From Gemmatimonadaceae bacterium (GTDB lineage Bacteria > Latescibacterota > UBA2968 > UBA8231): a stretch of DNA of 26,638 bases. Of the stretch, positions 9,208 to 16,441 are shown piece after piece. The stretch spans positions 1-26,638 of the forward strand of contig PBSR01000121.1 in NCBI GenBank assembly GCA_002726335.1. The letters run 5' to 3'. The notes under the pieces were generated by a model. That model made no database searches. It saw nothing but the letters and a program-made list of their open reading frames with translations, and was not told the origin of the DNA. How positions within the stretch are numbered: the first letter of the stretch is position 1; every line of letters starts with the position of its first letter. A program made the position numbers and the translations under genes.

Positions 9208-9247
9208 ATTATCTTCGCTGTTCCGTATCGGATCGAGACGACTGATC

Positions 9248-9595
9248 ATGTCTGAACGTGCAGAGAATGCAGACCAGACGAGGACGGTCGTGAAGATCTT
9301 CGATCATCAGTACCGTATCGGCTCGGCTTCGGCCGACGCCGGGGCGATCCAGGAAGCAGCCGCGTTCCTCGACGAACGCATGCGCCAGATCGCCGGAAAC
9401 GTAAAGCGGCGTGTCCCCCTTGAGGTCGCCATTCTGGCGGCCATGGAGATCGCTGACGAGGTCCTGCGGTTCGGGAACAGACGTGAACAACTCCTCAGCG
9501 AGGCGGATGAGCGAATCAGTCGCTTCACCCGCAAACTCGAGGACGGAACCTTGGGTTCCGAGGGTTCAGACGACGAGCCAACTCCCCGGTTCTAA
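9248..9595 (+). CDS. zapA: Cell division protein ZapA
   Basis: This 115-residue protein is a ZapA family member, which bundles FtsZ filaments at the division ring. The N-terminal globular part has the typical V-K-I-F-D-H-Q-Y-R-I-G-S followed by an A-x-F-L-D-E-R-M-R-Q-I helix. A coiled-coil helix follows (A-I-L-A-A-M-E-I-A-D-E-V-L and onward), through which ZapA tetramerises. The tail is short, acidic and probably disordered. Length fits the family. The Shine-Dalgarno is poor, and the start is preceded by the structured leader. A strong hairpin terminator follows directly, so the gene is monocistronic. Confidence 0.9.
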   Translation: MSERAENADQTRTVVKIFDHQYRIGSASADAGAIQEAAAFLDERMRQIAGNVKRRVPLEVAILAAMEIADEVLRFGNRREQLLSEADERISRFTRKLEDGTLGSEGSDDEPTPRF

Positions 9596-9610
9596 AGGCC
9601 CAAAGTAAGA

Positions 9611-9645
9611 AGCCCCCCGGCCGCCAGGCGACCGGGGGGCTTTTC
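9611..9645 (+). terminator. Intrinsic terminator of zapA, probably also serving infC
   Basis: AGCCCCCCGG (9611-9620) pairs perfectly with CCGGGGGGCT (9632-9641) around an 11-nt loop, followed by T-rich sequence. Read on the minus strand the same stem is followed by TCTTACTTT, so it can also end infC transcripts arriving from the right. Confidence 0.88.
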
Positions 9646-9666
9646 TATTGTCTCCAGGCGGGACGG

Positions 9667-10194
9667 CTAACCGGATACAGGTCGCAGCAGCATCGACATC
9701 TCGCGCCCCTCCATCTGGGGCATCTGATCGACGACGGCCACATCCTCCATCTTCTTGGCCACCTCTTCCATGACTTCACGGCCGCGATCCTTGTAGGCCA
9801 TCATGCGACCAAAGAACCTCATGCTCACCTTCACCCGGGCGCCCTCGGCGAGAAACTCGCGAATGTGCCCCAGACGATAGGCGAGGTCGTGCTCAGAGAT
9901 GTTGGCGGTCTTGATCCGCACAGTCTTCATCTGCACACTGTGCGTCTTCTTTCTCGCCTCCTTCTCCTTCTTCTCCTTATCGTAGCGGTACTTGCCGTAG
10001 TCCATGATTCGGCAGACCGGGGGACGCGCCTCGGGCGCGACTTCCACCAGGTCAAGATCCGCCTGCTCGGCCATCTGCATGGCCTCGCTCGTGTCGATGA
10101 CACCCACCTGTTCGCCTTCGGCGTCAATGAGACGCACTTGGGGAACCCGGATGGAGTCGTTGATTCTCGTGAAAGACTGTTGCTGTCTGGCGAT
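9667..10194 (-). CDS. infC: Translation initiation factor IF-3, apparent ATC start
   Basis: This is complete IF-3, about 175 residues. The N-domain contains I-R-V-P-Q-V-R-L-I-D and G-E-Q-V-G-V-I, the linker is Lys/Glu-rich (Y-D-K-E-K-K-E-K-E-A), and the C-domain carries K-T-V-R-I-K-T-A-N-I-S-E-H-D and V-K-V-S-M-R-F-F-G-R. IF-3 binds the 30S subunit and checks the start codon. The start is placed at ATC 10194-10192 because GGAG lies 9 nt upstream and the protein then begins as expected. The only in-frame conventional start, GTG at 10215, has no Shine-Dalgarno and would add seven residues. Non-canonical infC starts (AUU in E. coli; AUC, as I recall, in Myxococcus) allow autoregulation. The usual partners rpmI and rplT are absent downstream. 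Confidence 0.93.
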   Translation of the reverse strand: MARQQQSFTRINDSIRVPQVRLIDAEGEQVGVIDTSEAMQMAEQADLDLVEVAPEARPPVCRIMDYGKYRYDKEKKEKEARKKTHSVQMKTVRIKTANISEHDLAYRLGHIREFLAEGARVKVSMRFFGRMMAYKDRGREVMEEVAKKMEDVAVVDQMPQMEGREMSMLLRPVSG

Positions 10195-10227
10195 AGCCTT
10201 GTTCTCCAAAAACACTGTGAATGAAAT

Positions 10228-10255
10228 GGCGCAAACTGCAGGATACAGTTGCGCC
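10228..10255 (-). promoter_or_regulatory. Inverted repeat at the infC transcription start
   Basis: GGCGCAAACTG (10228-10238) and CAGTTGCGCC (10246-10255) form a 10-bp inverted repeat with one bulged A and a 7-nt loop. It begins 1 bp downstream of the infC -10 element, so it could act as a DNA operator or as a hairpin near the 5' end of the mRNA. Confidence 0.45.
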
Positions 10256-10256
10256 G

Positions 10257-10285
10257 AATATACCCCTGCACCAGAGGCGGAGCAA
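10257..10285 (-). promoter_or_regulatory. infC promoter (sigma70-type)
   Basis: Read on the minus strand, TTGCTC (10285-10280) is followed by 17 bp and then TATATT (10262-10257), a 5 of 6 match to the -10. The predicted leader is about 55 nt and contains the inverted repeat at 10228-10255. Confidence 0.6.
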
Positions 10286-10340
10286 GAGCTTGTCCCCCGG
10301 GGGCCAGCCAGGCGTTGCCGCTACGTCGGGCCAGGTTATC

Positions 10341-10369
10341 TTGACTGGTTCACATACTCCTCCCACAAT
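10341..10369 (+). promoter_or_regulatory. Promoter of the PfkB kinase gene
   Basis: TTGACT (10341-10346), a 17-bp spacer and CACAAT (10364-10369) resemble a sigma70 promoter. The predicted start near 10376 coincides with the ATG at 10374, which argues for the downstream TTG start of the kinase. Confidence 0.5.
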
Positions 10370-10400
10370 CCGGATGCAGTTTCGAAAGGACCATCATCTC

Positions 10401-11432
10401 TTGAGCGGTTATGATGTATGTGGCATCGGCCACGCCCTGGTGGACATTCAGTACGCCATCGACACCGACAAACTCACCAAACTCGGTGTGGACAAGGGAG
10501 TGATGACTCTCGTTGATGGTGACAGGCGAGACGTGGTCCTGGCGGGGTTGGGGGGGACGCCCGTCAACCAGGCCTCCGGTGGCTCGGCGGCCAATACGAT
10601 GATCACGGTGTCCTGCTTTGGCGGTAGTACCCACTACGCCTTCCAGGTTGGCGACGACGAACTGGGTCGCTTCTACCGACAGGATCTGGAAGCAGCTGAC
10701 GTGGCCAGCAATCCCGCCGCGATTCAGCCCGGCGACACCGGGCAATGTCTGGTGATGGTCACGCCCGACGCCGATCGTACGATGAACACCTTTCTGGGTG
10801 CGAGTGCGACGATGGGTCCCCACCAGATCGACACGGCTGCCATCGGCGCCAGCCAGTACGTCTACCTCGAAGGATATCTGCTGACGACGACAGATGGCCT
10901 GGCAGCCTGTCGAGACGCCATCGCCGCAGCTGGCCAGGCTCAGACTCTGGTGTCGTTGACGCTGAGTGATCCCTTCGTAGTCGGCGCTTTCAAGGCGGGT
11001 TTTGAAGCCATCATTGCTGACGGGGTCGATCTCCTGTTCTGCAATGAAGACGAGGCGCGGGCCTACACCGGGCTGGATGACCGGGTCGACGCCGCCCGGG
11101 CGCTGGCCCGGCTGGTGCCGAGAATCTGTGTCACCCTCGGCGCCGACGGCGCGCTCGTGATCGACGGTGAGGACGACGACTCACCGCAGCTGGTGGAGGG
11201 CTTTGCCGCCGATGCTGTGGATACCACCGGAGCCGGTGATACCTTCGCCGGGGGTGTTCTATACGGCCTCACCCATGGCCTGACTCTGGCTCGAGCCGCC
11301 GTCCTCGGCAACTACGGCGCTGCCCTCGTCGTCTCCTGCTTTGGTCCGCGTCCGACGGCGCCTCTGGCTGAGTTGATCGAAGACATCCTCGCGCGCCGTG
11401 CACCCCTGCCGTCCGCCTCAAAGGAGCAGTGA
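10401..11432 (+). CDS. PfkB-family kinase, adenosine-kinase-like
   Basis: This protein of about 343 residues is a ribokinase-fold (PfkB) sugar or nucleoside kinase. The N-terminus Y-D-V-C-G-I-G-H-A-L-V-D-I and the substrate motif S-G-G-S-A-A-N-T resemble bacterial proteins annotated as adenosine kinase. The C-terminal PfkB signature D-T-T-G-A-G-D-T-F-A-G-G supplies the anion hole and the catalytic Asp near residue 280. I prefer TTG 10401 as start: AAAGGA lies 10 nt before it and the fold begins three codons later. In-frame ATG 10374 has no Shine-Dalgarno and falls at the predicted transcription start. The stop overlaps the next ATG by 1 nt. The exact substrate (adenosine, ribose or a ketosugar) cannot be set from motifs alone. 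Confidence 0.85.
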   Translation: MSGYDVCGIGHALVDIQYAIDTDKLTKLGVDKGVMTLVDGDRRDVVLAGLGGTPVNQASGGSAANTMITVSCFGGSTHYAFQVGDDELGRFYRQDLEAADVASNPAAIQPGDTGQCLVMVTPDADRTMNTFLGASATMGPHQIDTAAIGASQYVYLEGYLLTTTDGLAACRDAIAAAGQAQTLVSLTLSDPFVVGAFKAGFEAIIADGVDLLFCNEDEARAYTGLDDRVDAARALARLVPRICVTLGADGALVIDGEDDDSPQLVEGFAADAVDTTGAGDTFAGGVLYGLTHGLTLARAAVLGNYGAALVVSCFGPRPTAPLAELIEDILARRAPLPSASKEQ

Positions 11433-12394
11433 TGAAAACCCTCGTCTTCTTCCCGTTCACGGCAGAACAGATCAAAGAGTTCGGCGATCTGGCCGGCGCC
11501 ATCGGCGACCATCAGGTCGTCCATGCCGACAACGAAGAGGACGCCAGAAAACTGGCTCCCGACTGCCAGGTGATCCTCGGACACTTCCCGGAGTCGGTGA
11601 CCGCCGTCGCCACCAACCTGCGCTGGATCCAGTCCTTCAGCGCCGGCATGGACAAGTTCCTCTATCCCGAGATCATCGAGCGGGAAGAGGTAACGGTGAC
11701 GAACATGGCCGGGCTCTACGCACCCCAGGGGGGGGAACATGCCTGGGCCCTGCTGCTGGCCCTGGCACGCGGTCTGCTGCCATCGATACAGAACATGGCC
11801 GAGCGTTCGTGGGGCGGGGGCGGCCGCCCCGTCATCGAGATCACCGGGAGTACGCTGGGAATCATCGGCTTGGGTGGCTTTGGCCTGGAGACCCTGCAGC
11901 GCGCCGCGGGATATGACATGCGAGTCCTCGCCCTCGACCCGGTGCGACTGGAACCACCCGCCGGAGTCGAGCAGGTGCGCCCACCAACGACAGAGAACCT
12001 GCAGTGGCTCCTGTCCGAGGCGGACGCTGTCGTCGTCGGCTGTCCGTTGACCGCCGAGACGCACCACATGATCGGCGCCGACGAGCTGTCGGCCATGAAA
12101 CAATCCGCGTACCTGGTCTGCGTCAGTCGGGGCGGGATCATCCAGGAGGACGCCCTGGCCGATGCCTTGCACCAAGGCACGATTGCCGGCGCCGGCCTGG
12201 ACGTCGTCGAGAAGGAGCCACTCGCCTCCGAGAGTCCCCTCTGGGATGCCCCGAATCTCATTCTGACACCCCATCGCGCCGGCGCCTCGCAGCACCGGCC
12301 GCGCAAGACCTTCGAGTTCTTCCGCGACAACCTGGGCCGATACCTGCGCGGCGAAGACCTGATCAACATTGTCGACAAGCGGCGCGGCTTCTGA
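11432..12394 (+). CDS. D-2-hydroxyacid dehydrogenase (NAD-dependent)
   Basis: This 320-residue protein belongs to the D-isomer-specific 2-hydroxyacid dehydrogenase family, which interconverts 2-keto acids and D-2-hydroxyacids in the cytoplasm. The Rossmann motif G-L-G-G-F-G is followed by L-A-L-D-P, whose acidic residue suggests NAD rather than NADP. The catalytic set is present: Arg near 233 (S-R-G-G), Glu near 262 (E-K-E-P) and His near 281 (T-P-H-R). The start is ATG 11432, with AAGGAG 5 nt upstream; a GTG one codon earlier would be too close. It is coupled to the kinase by a 1-nt overlap, suggesting joint sugar or nucleoside catabolism. The family is broad (glyoxylate/hydroxypyruvate reductase, PGDH, others), so the substrate is open. 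Confidence 0.88.
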   Translation: MKTLVFFPFTAEQIKEFGDLAGAIGDHQVVHADNEEDARKLAPDCQVILGHFPESVTAVATNLRWIQSFSAGMDKFLYPEIIEREEVTVTNMAGLYAPQGGEHAWALLLALARGLLPSIQNMAERSWGGGGRPVIEITGSTLGIIGLGGFGLETLQRAAGYDMRVLALDPVRLEPPAGVEQVRPPTTENLQWLLSEADAVVVGCPLTAETHHMIGADELSAMKQSAYLVCVSRGGIIQEDALADALHQGTIAGAGLDVVEKEPLASESPLWDAPNLILTPHRAGASQHRPRKTFEFFRDNLGRYLRGEDLINIVDKRRGF

Positions 12395-12413
12395 GGCTCC
12401 GTACGCCCTTGTT

Positions 12414-13220
12414 TCAGTAGCCCAGCGAGACCATGTACTGACGCATCTTCGCACTGCGTTTCGCCTCGGCCACGGCGTCCTCCCCTTCGTACGCCGGCTC
12501 GCCGGGGCAGCAGGTGACGACCCGATCAAACCCGATCTCCTCGACGGTCCCCATCACGCCGCCGAAGTCCATGCACTCCGCTTCGCCGACGCTGACCCAG
12601 ACCGGGTTGTAGCGACCGTCCTCGCCCCGGGTACAGGAGGCGTAATCCTGGAGATGTACGTAGTTCAACTGTGCCCGGAAGTCGCGCAGGGACTGTGCGG
12701 CATCGTAGCCCCACAACTGGGCGTGGGACACGTCGATACAGAGCCCCGCCTTCCGTAGGCAACTCATGTAGAGTTTCCAGTGGGCTGCCGAATCGACGAG
12801 AAGATTCGTGTGGATGTGAAAGCTGATCTCCAGCCCCAGGCCGGCGGCATACTCCGCCCATTCTTCAGCACCCTCAGCGGCAGCGCGCACATCGTCGTCG
12901 ACAACGGGCCGGCCCTCAGGTTTGGGACCGTTCATGAACATGAAGCAGTCAGCTTCCATCTCCGCAGCAAATTCCATCCGCCGGCGATTGTGCTCCACGT
13001 TTTCGGCCTCGCGGTTGTCGGGCGATCCCGTTGCCGTGTAGACGAGCAGGGGCATGCCAGCCTCAGCGCAGACCCGACGCACGCGGCTCGGCGGTCCCAG
13101 CCAGTCAAGCGGCAGACGTCCCTCCCAACCATCCCAGCCCGACTCCTTCAGTGCCGCCAGTGCCGCCGGAAGGTCCGGGCTGCGCCAGCGCAGCGCTGCA
13201 TAACACATCTTCAGTCCCAT
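12414..13220 (-). CDS. Sugar phosphate isomerase/epimerase-like TIM barrel
   Basis: This 268-residue protein has the xylose-isomerase-like/AP-endonuclease-2 TIM barrel. Candidate metal ligands are in the right order: Glu131 (L-E-I-S-F-H), Asp163 with His166 (C-I-D-V-S-H), His189 (Y-V-H-L-Q-D) and Glu213 (V-G-E-A-E). Such enzymes isomerise or epimerise sugars using a divalent metal. It starts at ATG 13220 behind a good AGGAGG, and the stop is 19 bp from the convergent dehydrogenase stop. It is divergent from the second HEAT-fused transporter with only 56 bp between, so they may share a control region and possibly a substrate; that link is inference. No hallmark separates inosose, hydroxypyruvate or hexulose activities. 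Confidence 0.8.
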   Translation of the reverse strand: MGLKMCYAALRWRSPDLPAALAALKESGWDGWEGRLPLDWLGPPSRVRRVCAEAGMPLLVYTATGSPDNREAENVEHNRRRMEFAAEMEADCFMFMNGPKPEGRPVVDDDVRAAAEGAEEWAEYAAGLGLEISFHIHTNLLVDSAAHWKLYMSCLRKAGLCIDVSHAQLWGYDAAQSLRDFRAQLNYVHLQDYASCTRGEDGRYNPVWVSVGEAECMDFGGVMGTVEEIGFDRVVTCCPGEPAYEGEDAVAEAKRSAKMRQYMVSLGY

Positions 13221-13276
13221 AACTGTCCTCCTACCCTATCTTCTGTCTCGGTTCAAGTGAAAGGAACGGAGCGAAC

Positions 13277-15646
13277 ATGACAGATGCCGCCGCCGACAGC
13301 GGCCGGGGTCGGCTCACCCGTGGTGAAGCCAGTCGTGCCATGCGCGGTTTCATCTCCACCAGCGGTGTCTGGGGGTTGTGGGGTCAGACCGCCGGTATCG
13401 GCACGTCGGTGTTCACCGGCTACGCACTGTTTCTCGGTGCCGATGCCTCCTATGTGGCACTGTTTACCTCCCTGGCCTACTTCCTCGCCGTCTGCCAGCT
13501 CGTCGTACCGGCCCTCGGCCGCCGGCTGCGACGACGTAAACGGTACATCGTCAGTGTGGGTCTTGTCGAGATCCTGTTCCGCAGTTCACCGGCACTGATC
13601 CCCTTCCTGTTTGCTGAGCACCTGCGCCTCGAGGCTCTGATGGTCCTGGTCGGCATCGGCCTTCTGTGCGGCCACTCACTGTCCCCGTTCTACAACACGT
13701 GGGTCGTCAACGCGGTACCGGAGAGCATACGGGCGCGATTCACCAGCCGACAGACCATCGTCAGCACCCTGGCGGCCATGATTGCCGGCTTCGTCATCGG
13801 TCGTTTCATCGACAGCTTCGGCGCTGCCGAGAAGCAGGTTGGCTTCAGCATCGTTTTCGGTGTCGGTGCTCTGTTCGGCTGGCTGGGCTACATCCTCCTG
13901 AGTCGAACACCATTCGCCGCGGGCGCCGACATGCGTGAGGACGAGGACCCTGTTGGCGGTCTGACGCGGTTGCTGGAACCCTTTCGTGACGGCAATTTCG
14001 TCCGCGCCGTCCTGTTCTTCGGTCTGTGGACCTTCGGGTTGGGGGTCGCAGGTCCCCTGTACAGTGTGTTCATGCTGGACCATCTGGGGATCACCTACAC
14101 GGAAATATCGCTGTTCAACGCCGCCTTCATGATCACCAGCATCGCCGGTTACCGGCTGTGGGCGGGCCTCGTCGATCGTTTCGGCAGCAAGCCCGTACTG
14201 CAGATCCTCATGCTCCCCGCGACCTTCATACCTTTTCTCTGGGTCTGGAACGCCCCCGGAACCTACTTCATGGTTCCGGTGGCGCTCTGCCTCAGCGGCG
14301 TCCTGTTCTCCGGTATCCTCGTGGCCGTCACCCCCCTCCTCTATGGCCTGGCCCCCGCCGGCGAGCAGCGTCCCTACTACATGGCTTCCTGGTCGGCGAC
14401 GGTGAATCTGATGGGGGCCATGGGCCCCCTGGTAGGTGCCCTGCTGGCACGAGCTCTGCAGGACGTCTCGTTCCGCGTCGAGAGTTTCACCATCGGCCAC
14501 CTGCAGATCATCTTCATGATCAGCGCCGCGACACGGATTCCGTCGCTGCTGCTGCTCGGGTTTGTCTCCGATCGCAGTTCCATTTCCTCCCGACATCTGC
14601 TCTCTCATCTTTTCCGGGGCAACCTGCTCAGCTACACCTTCAACACCGCCGTTTTCAACATCGCTGGCCGTGAGGAACGCCGCGCCCGGGCGGCGCTGGC
14701 CCTGGGCCGCTCGGGAAGCCCACTGGCGATCGAACAGCTGATACAGGCACTGGCTGACGCCAGCCCCGTCGTACGCCGGAGTGCTGCCCGTGCCCTCGGC
14801 GAAACCGGTTCCACGGAAGCGACCGACTCCCTTGTACGCGAGTTGCTCGATGGCGAATCCGACATCCGTTCCGAGGCCGCTGAAGCGCTGGGTCACCTCG
14901 GCCATCAAGGAGGGATCGACCCGCTCATCCAGTCCCTCGACGACGTCGATCCACGCGTGCGCATCAGTGCGATTCGCGGCCTGAGTGAGGTCGCCAGCCC
15001 GGAAGCTCGCGAGCTCCTGTTCTGGTACTTCGGCGAGCACCTGGACGACTCCGTCACCTTTCCCACCCTGGTCGACGTTCTCAGCCATCTGGGCGACCAC
15101 AGAGTCGTCAAACCGACGCTCCATCGTCTCGACCGCTTCCGCTCGGCCGCCGTACGCCTGCAGCTGCTCAACAGCGCCTGCCACTCCCTGGGCGCAGGAG
15201 GCGAATTCTATCGCCTGTTGTCGTACGACGAAGAGCGGCGAGCGTCGACTCTGGCGAGGGTGTTGCGACGCGCTTCCGGGGCACTGGCCAGAAGCGCCGC
15301 CCTCGATGTGGAGGTACGCGAACAGACCCGGGACGGCATCGACCGCATGCGCCGGGCCCATGACGCGGAAAACGTGGACTGGATGGAGGAAGCGGCGCTG
15401 CAGGTTGCCGGTGTCGTGCGCGACGGCCTGTCGGCCACGGGCCGACGGCCGTATGAAGTGCTGTCGATCTACCTCGTCATCCTGGCGCTGGAGACGTTCC
15501 TGCAGTGCGAGGCGCGCCTGGACCTGCCCGAGGCCAGAGAGATCTTCGTCGCTGTGTGCATTTCCCGCATCGGCGCCCTCGTGGGCGAACTGGAGACGTC
15601 AGACTCCGGCGGCAGTACCGACGACGACGAACCGCTCGAGGAGTAA
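13277..15646 (+). CDS. MFS transporter with C-terminal HEAT repeats
   Basis: This 789-residue protein has an N-terminal MFS permease of about 12 hydrophobic segments (residues about 25-437), including R-R-L-R-R-R-K-R-Y between early helices and V-D-R-F-G-S-K-P in the second half. It is followed by HEAT/PBS-lyase-type repeats from about 463 (R-R-A-R-A-A-L-A-L-G-R-S-G; S-P-V-V-R-R-S-A-A-R-A-L-G; S-D-I-R-S-E-A-A-E-A-L-G; D-P-R-V-R-I-S-A-I-R-G-L). A less regular helical tail to the acidic C-terminus (D-D-D-E-P-L-E-E) follows. The repeats must be cytoplasmic if the permease is standard, and are probably a protein-binding platform. There is no cyclic-nucleotide domain, unlike 2138-5440. Start ATG 13277 has AAAGGA and GGAG-like purines upstream. 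Substrate unknown. Confidence 0.85.
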   Translation: MTDAAADSGRGRLTRGEASRAMRGFISTSGVWGLWGQTAGIGTSVFTGYALFLGADASYVALFTSLAYFLAVCQLVVPALGRRLRRRKRYIVSVGLVEILFRSSPALIPFLFAEHLRLEALMVLVGIGLLCGHSLSPFYNTWVVNAVPESIRARFTSRQTIVSTLAAMIAGFVIGRFIDSFGAAEKQVGFSIVFGVGALFGWLGYILLSRTPFAAGADMREDEDPVGGLTRLLEPFRDGNFVRAVLFFGLWTFGLGVAGPLYSVFMLDHLGITYTEISLFNAAFMITSIAGYRLWAGLVDRFGSKPVLQILMLPATFIPFLWVWNAPGTYFMVPVALCLSGVLFSGILVAVTPLLYGLAPAGEQRPYYMASWSATVNLMGAMGPLVGALLARALQDVSFRVESFTIGHLQIIFMISAATRIPSLLLLGFVSDRSSISSRHLLSHLFRGNLLSYTFNTAVFNIAGREERRARAALALGRSGSPLAIEQLIQALADASPVVRRSAARALGETGSTEATDSLVRELLDGESDIRSEAAEALGHLGHQGGIDPLIQSLDDVDPRVRISAIRGLSEVASPEARELLFWYFGEHLDDSVTFPTLVDVLSHLGDHRVVKPTLHRLDRFRSAAVRLQLLNSACHSLGAGGEFYRLLSYDEERRASTLARVLRRASGALARSAALDVEVREQTRDGIDRMRRAHDAENVDWMEEAALQVAGVVRDGLSATGRRPYEVLSIYLVILALETFLQCEARLDLPEAREIFVAVCISRIGALVGELETSDSGGSTDDDEPLEE

Positions 15647-15653
15647 CTCCGCG

Positions 15654-16361
15654 CTATCTGTGATACCGCCGGATTCGGGACAGCTCACGGAAATTGCGCA
15701 GGGTGCCCGACACGGGATGGAAGCGGCTGTCAGGATCGTCACGCCAGTGCACGGCGATACGCTCCACGCGGTGACCGCTCCGGGTGGCCAGCAGCAACAG
15801 CTCGACATCGAACATGTAGCCGTCGATCAGCATCCTCGCGAAGAGATCGCGCATCACCGGGGCGCGGAAGAACTTGAAGCCGCACTGTGTGTCGGGAAAG
15901 TCGCCCAGCCCCAGCCACCGGCGCAGCACGCGGCGGAATTGGTCTGAACCCCATTGGCGATAGGCGCGCCGGGCCACAGCGATATCGGAACCGGCGAGGG
16001 TGCGATCGCCGATCACGATGTCAGCTCCCCTCTCCAGCTTGCTGAAGATCTCGTCGAGAGCAGCGATATCCGTCTTGTCGTCGGCGTCGATGAAACCCAC
16101 GACATCTCCGGTGGCGGCCTCGAGTCCCAGGCGGATCGCTGCACCCTTCCCGCGGTTCGCATCGGCACGGATGCAGCGCAGGCCCGGGCGCGAACTCATG
16201 CCCCCCTCCACGGCATCTGCAGTACCGTCGGCGCTGCCATCGTCGATGACGAGGATCTCGTGAGTCCAGGAGCGCGTCACCAGAAACTGCCGCACACTGT
16301 CGACGGTCTCCAGGATGCGGGCCTCTTCGTTATAGGCGGGGATCAGGAGGCTCAGGTCCAT
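15654..16361 (-). CDS. Family 2 glycosyltransferase, dolichyl-phosphate-glucose-synthase-like
   Basis: This 235-residue GT-A glycosyltransferase begins with S-L-L-I-P-A-Y-N-E-E. It has I-D-D-G-S (40-43) and N-R-G-K-G-A-A for nucleotide-sugar binding, the D-A-D metal site at 92-94, and the T-Q-C-G-F-K-F-F motif typical of polyprenyl/dolichyl-phosphate sugar synthases. It probably transfers a sugar from UDP- or GDP-sugar to a lipid phosphate at the inner face of the cytoplasmic membrane. No transmembrane segment is present. ATG 16361 is preferred over the upstream TTG at 16382 because the family normally starts right before this motif and GAGAG precedes it. The stop is 7 bp from the convergent transporter stop, with no visible terminator. 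Confidence 0.85.
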   Translation of the reverse strand: MDLSLLIPAYNEEARILETVDSVRQFLVTRSWTHEILVIDDGSADGTADAVEGGMSSRPGLRCIRADANRGKGAAIRLGLEAATGDVVGFIDADDKTDIAALDEIFSKLERGADIVIGDRTLAGSDIAVARRAYRQWGSDQFRRVLRRWLGLGDFPDTQCGFKFFRAPVMRDLFARMLIDGYMFDVELLLLATRSGHRVERIAVHWRDDPDSRFHPVSGTLRNFRELSRIRRYHR

Positions 16362-16441
16362 GGGGCTCTCAAGGTTCGACAAAGCACGGCGGGAGGGTTA
16401 CTCTGCGTTCGACCATACAGACGCGCGAGCGAGGAGGAAGT

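Noticed and set aside
9130..9247. Full 6S RNA upstream of zapA
   Set aside because: Only about 105 nt are available before the start codon, and I could not fold a closing stem and central bubble of the 6S type; reported only as a structured leader.
13676..15361. A 561-codon minus-strand frame
   Set aside because: It is antisense to the second MFS-HEAT gene, whose repeats and membrane helices are clear; composition is shadow-like.
16373..16415. GTTCGAC direct repeat between the GT2 and HIT genes
   Set aside because: Seven-base repeats in a GC-rich gap are expected by chance, and there is no matching promoter geometry.
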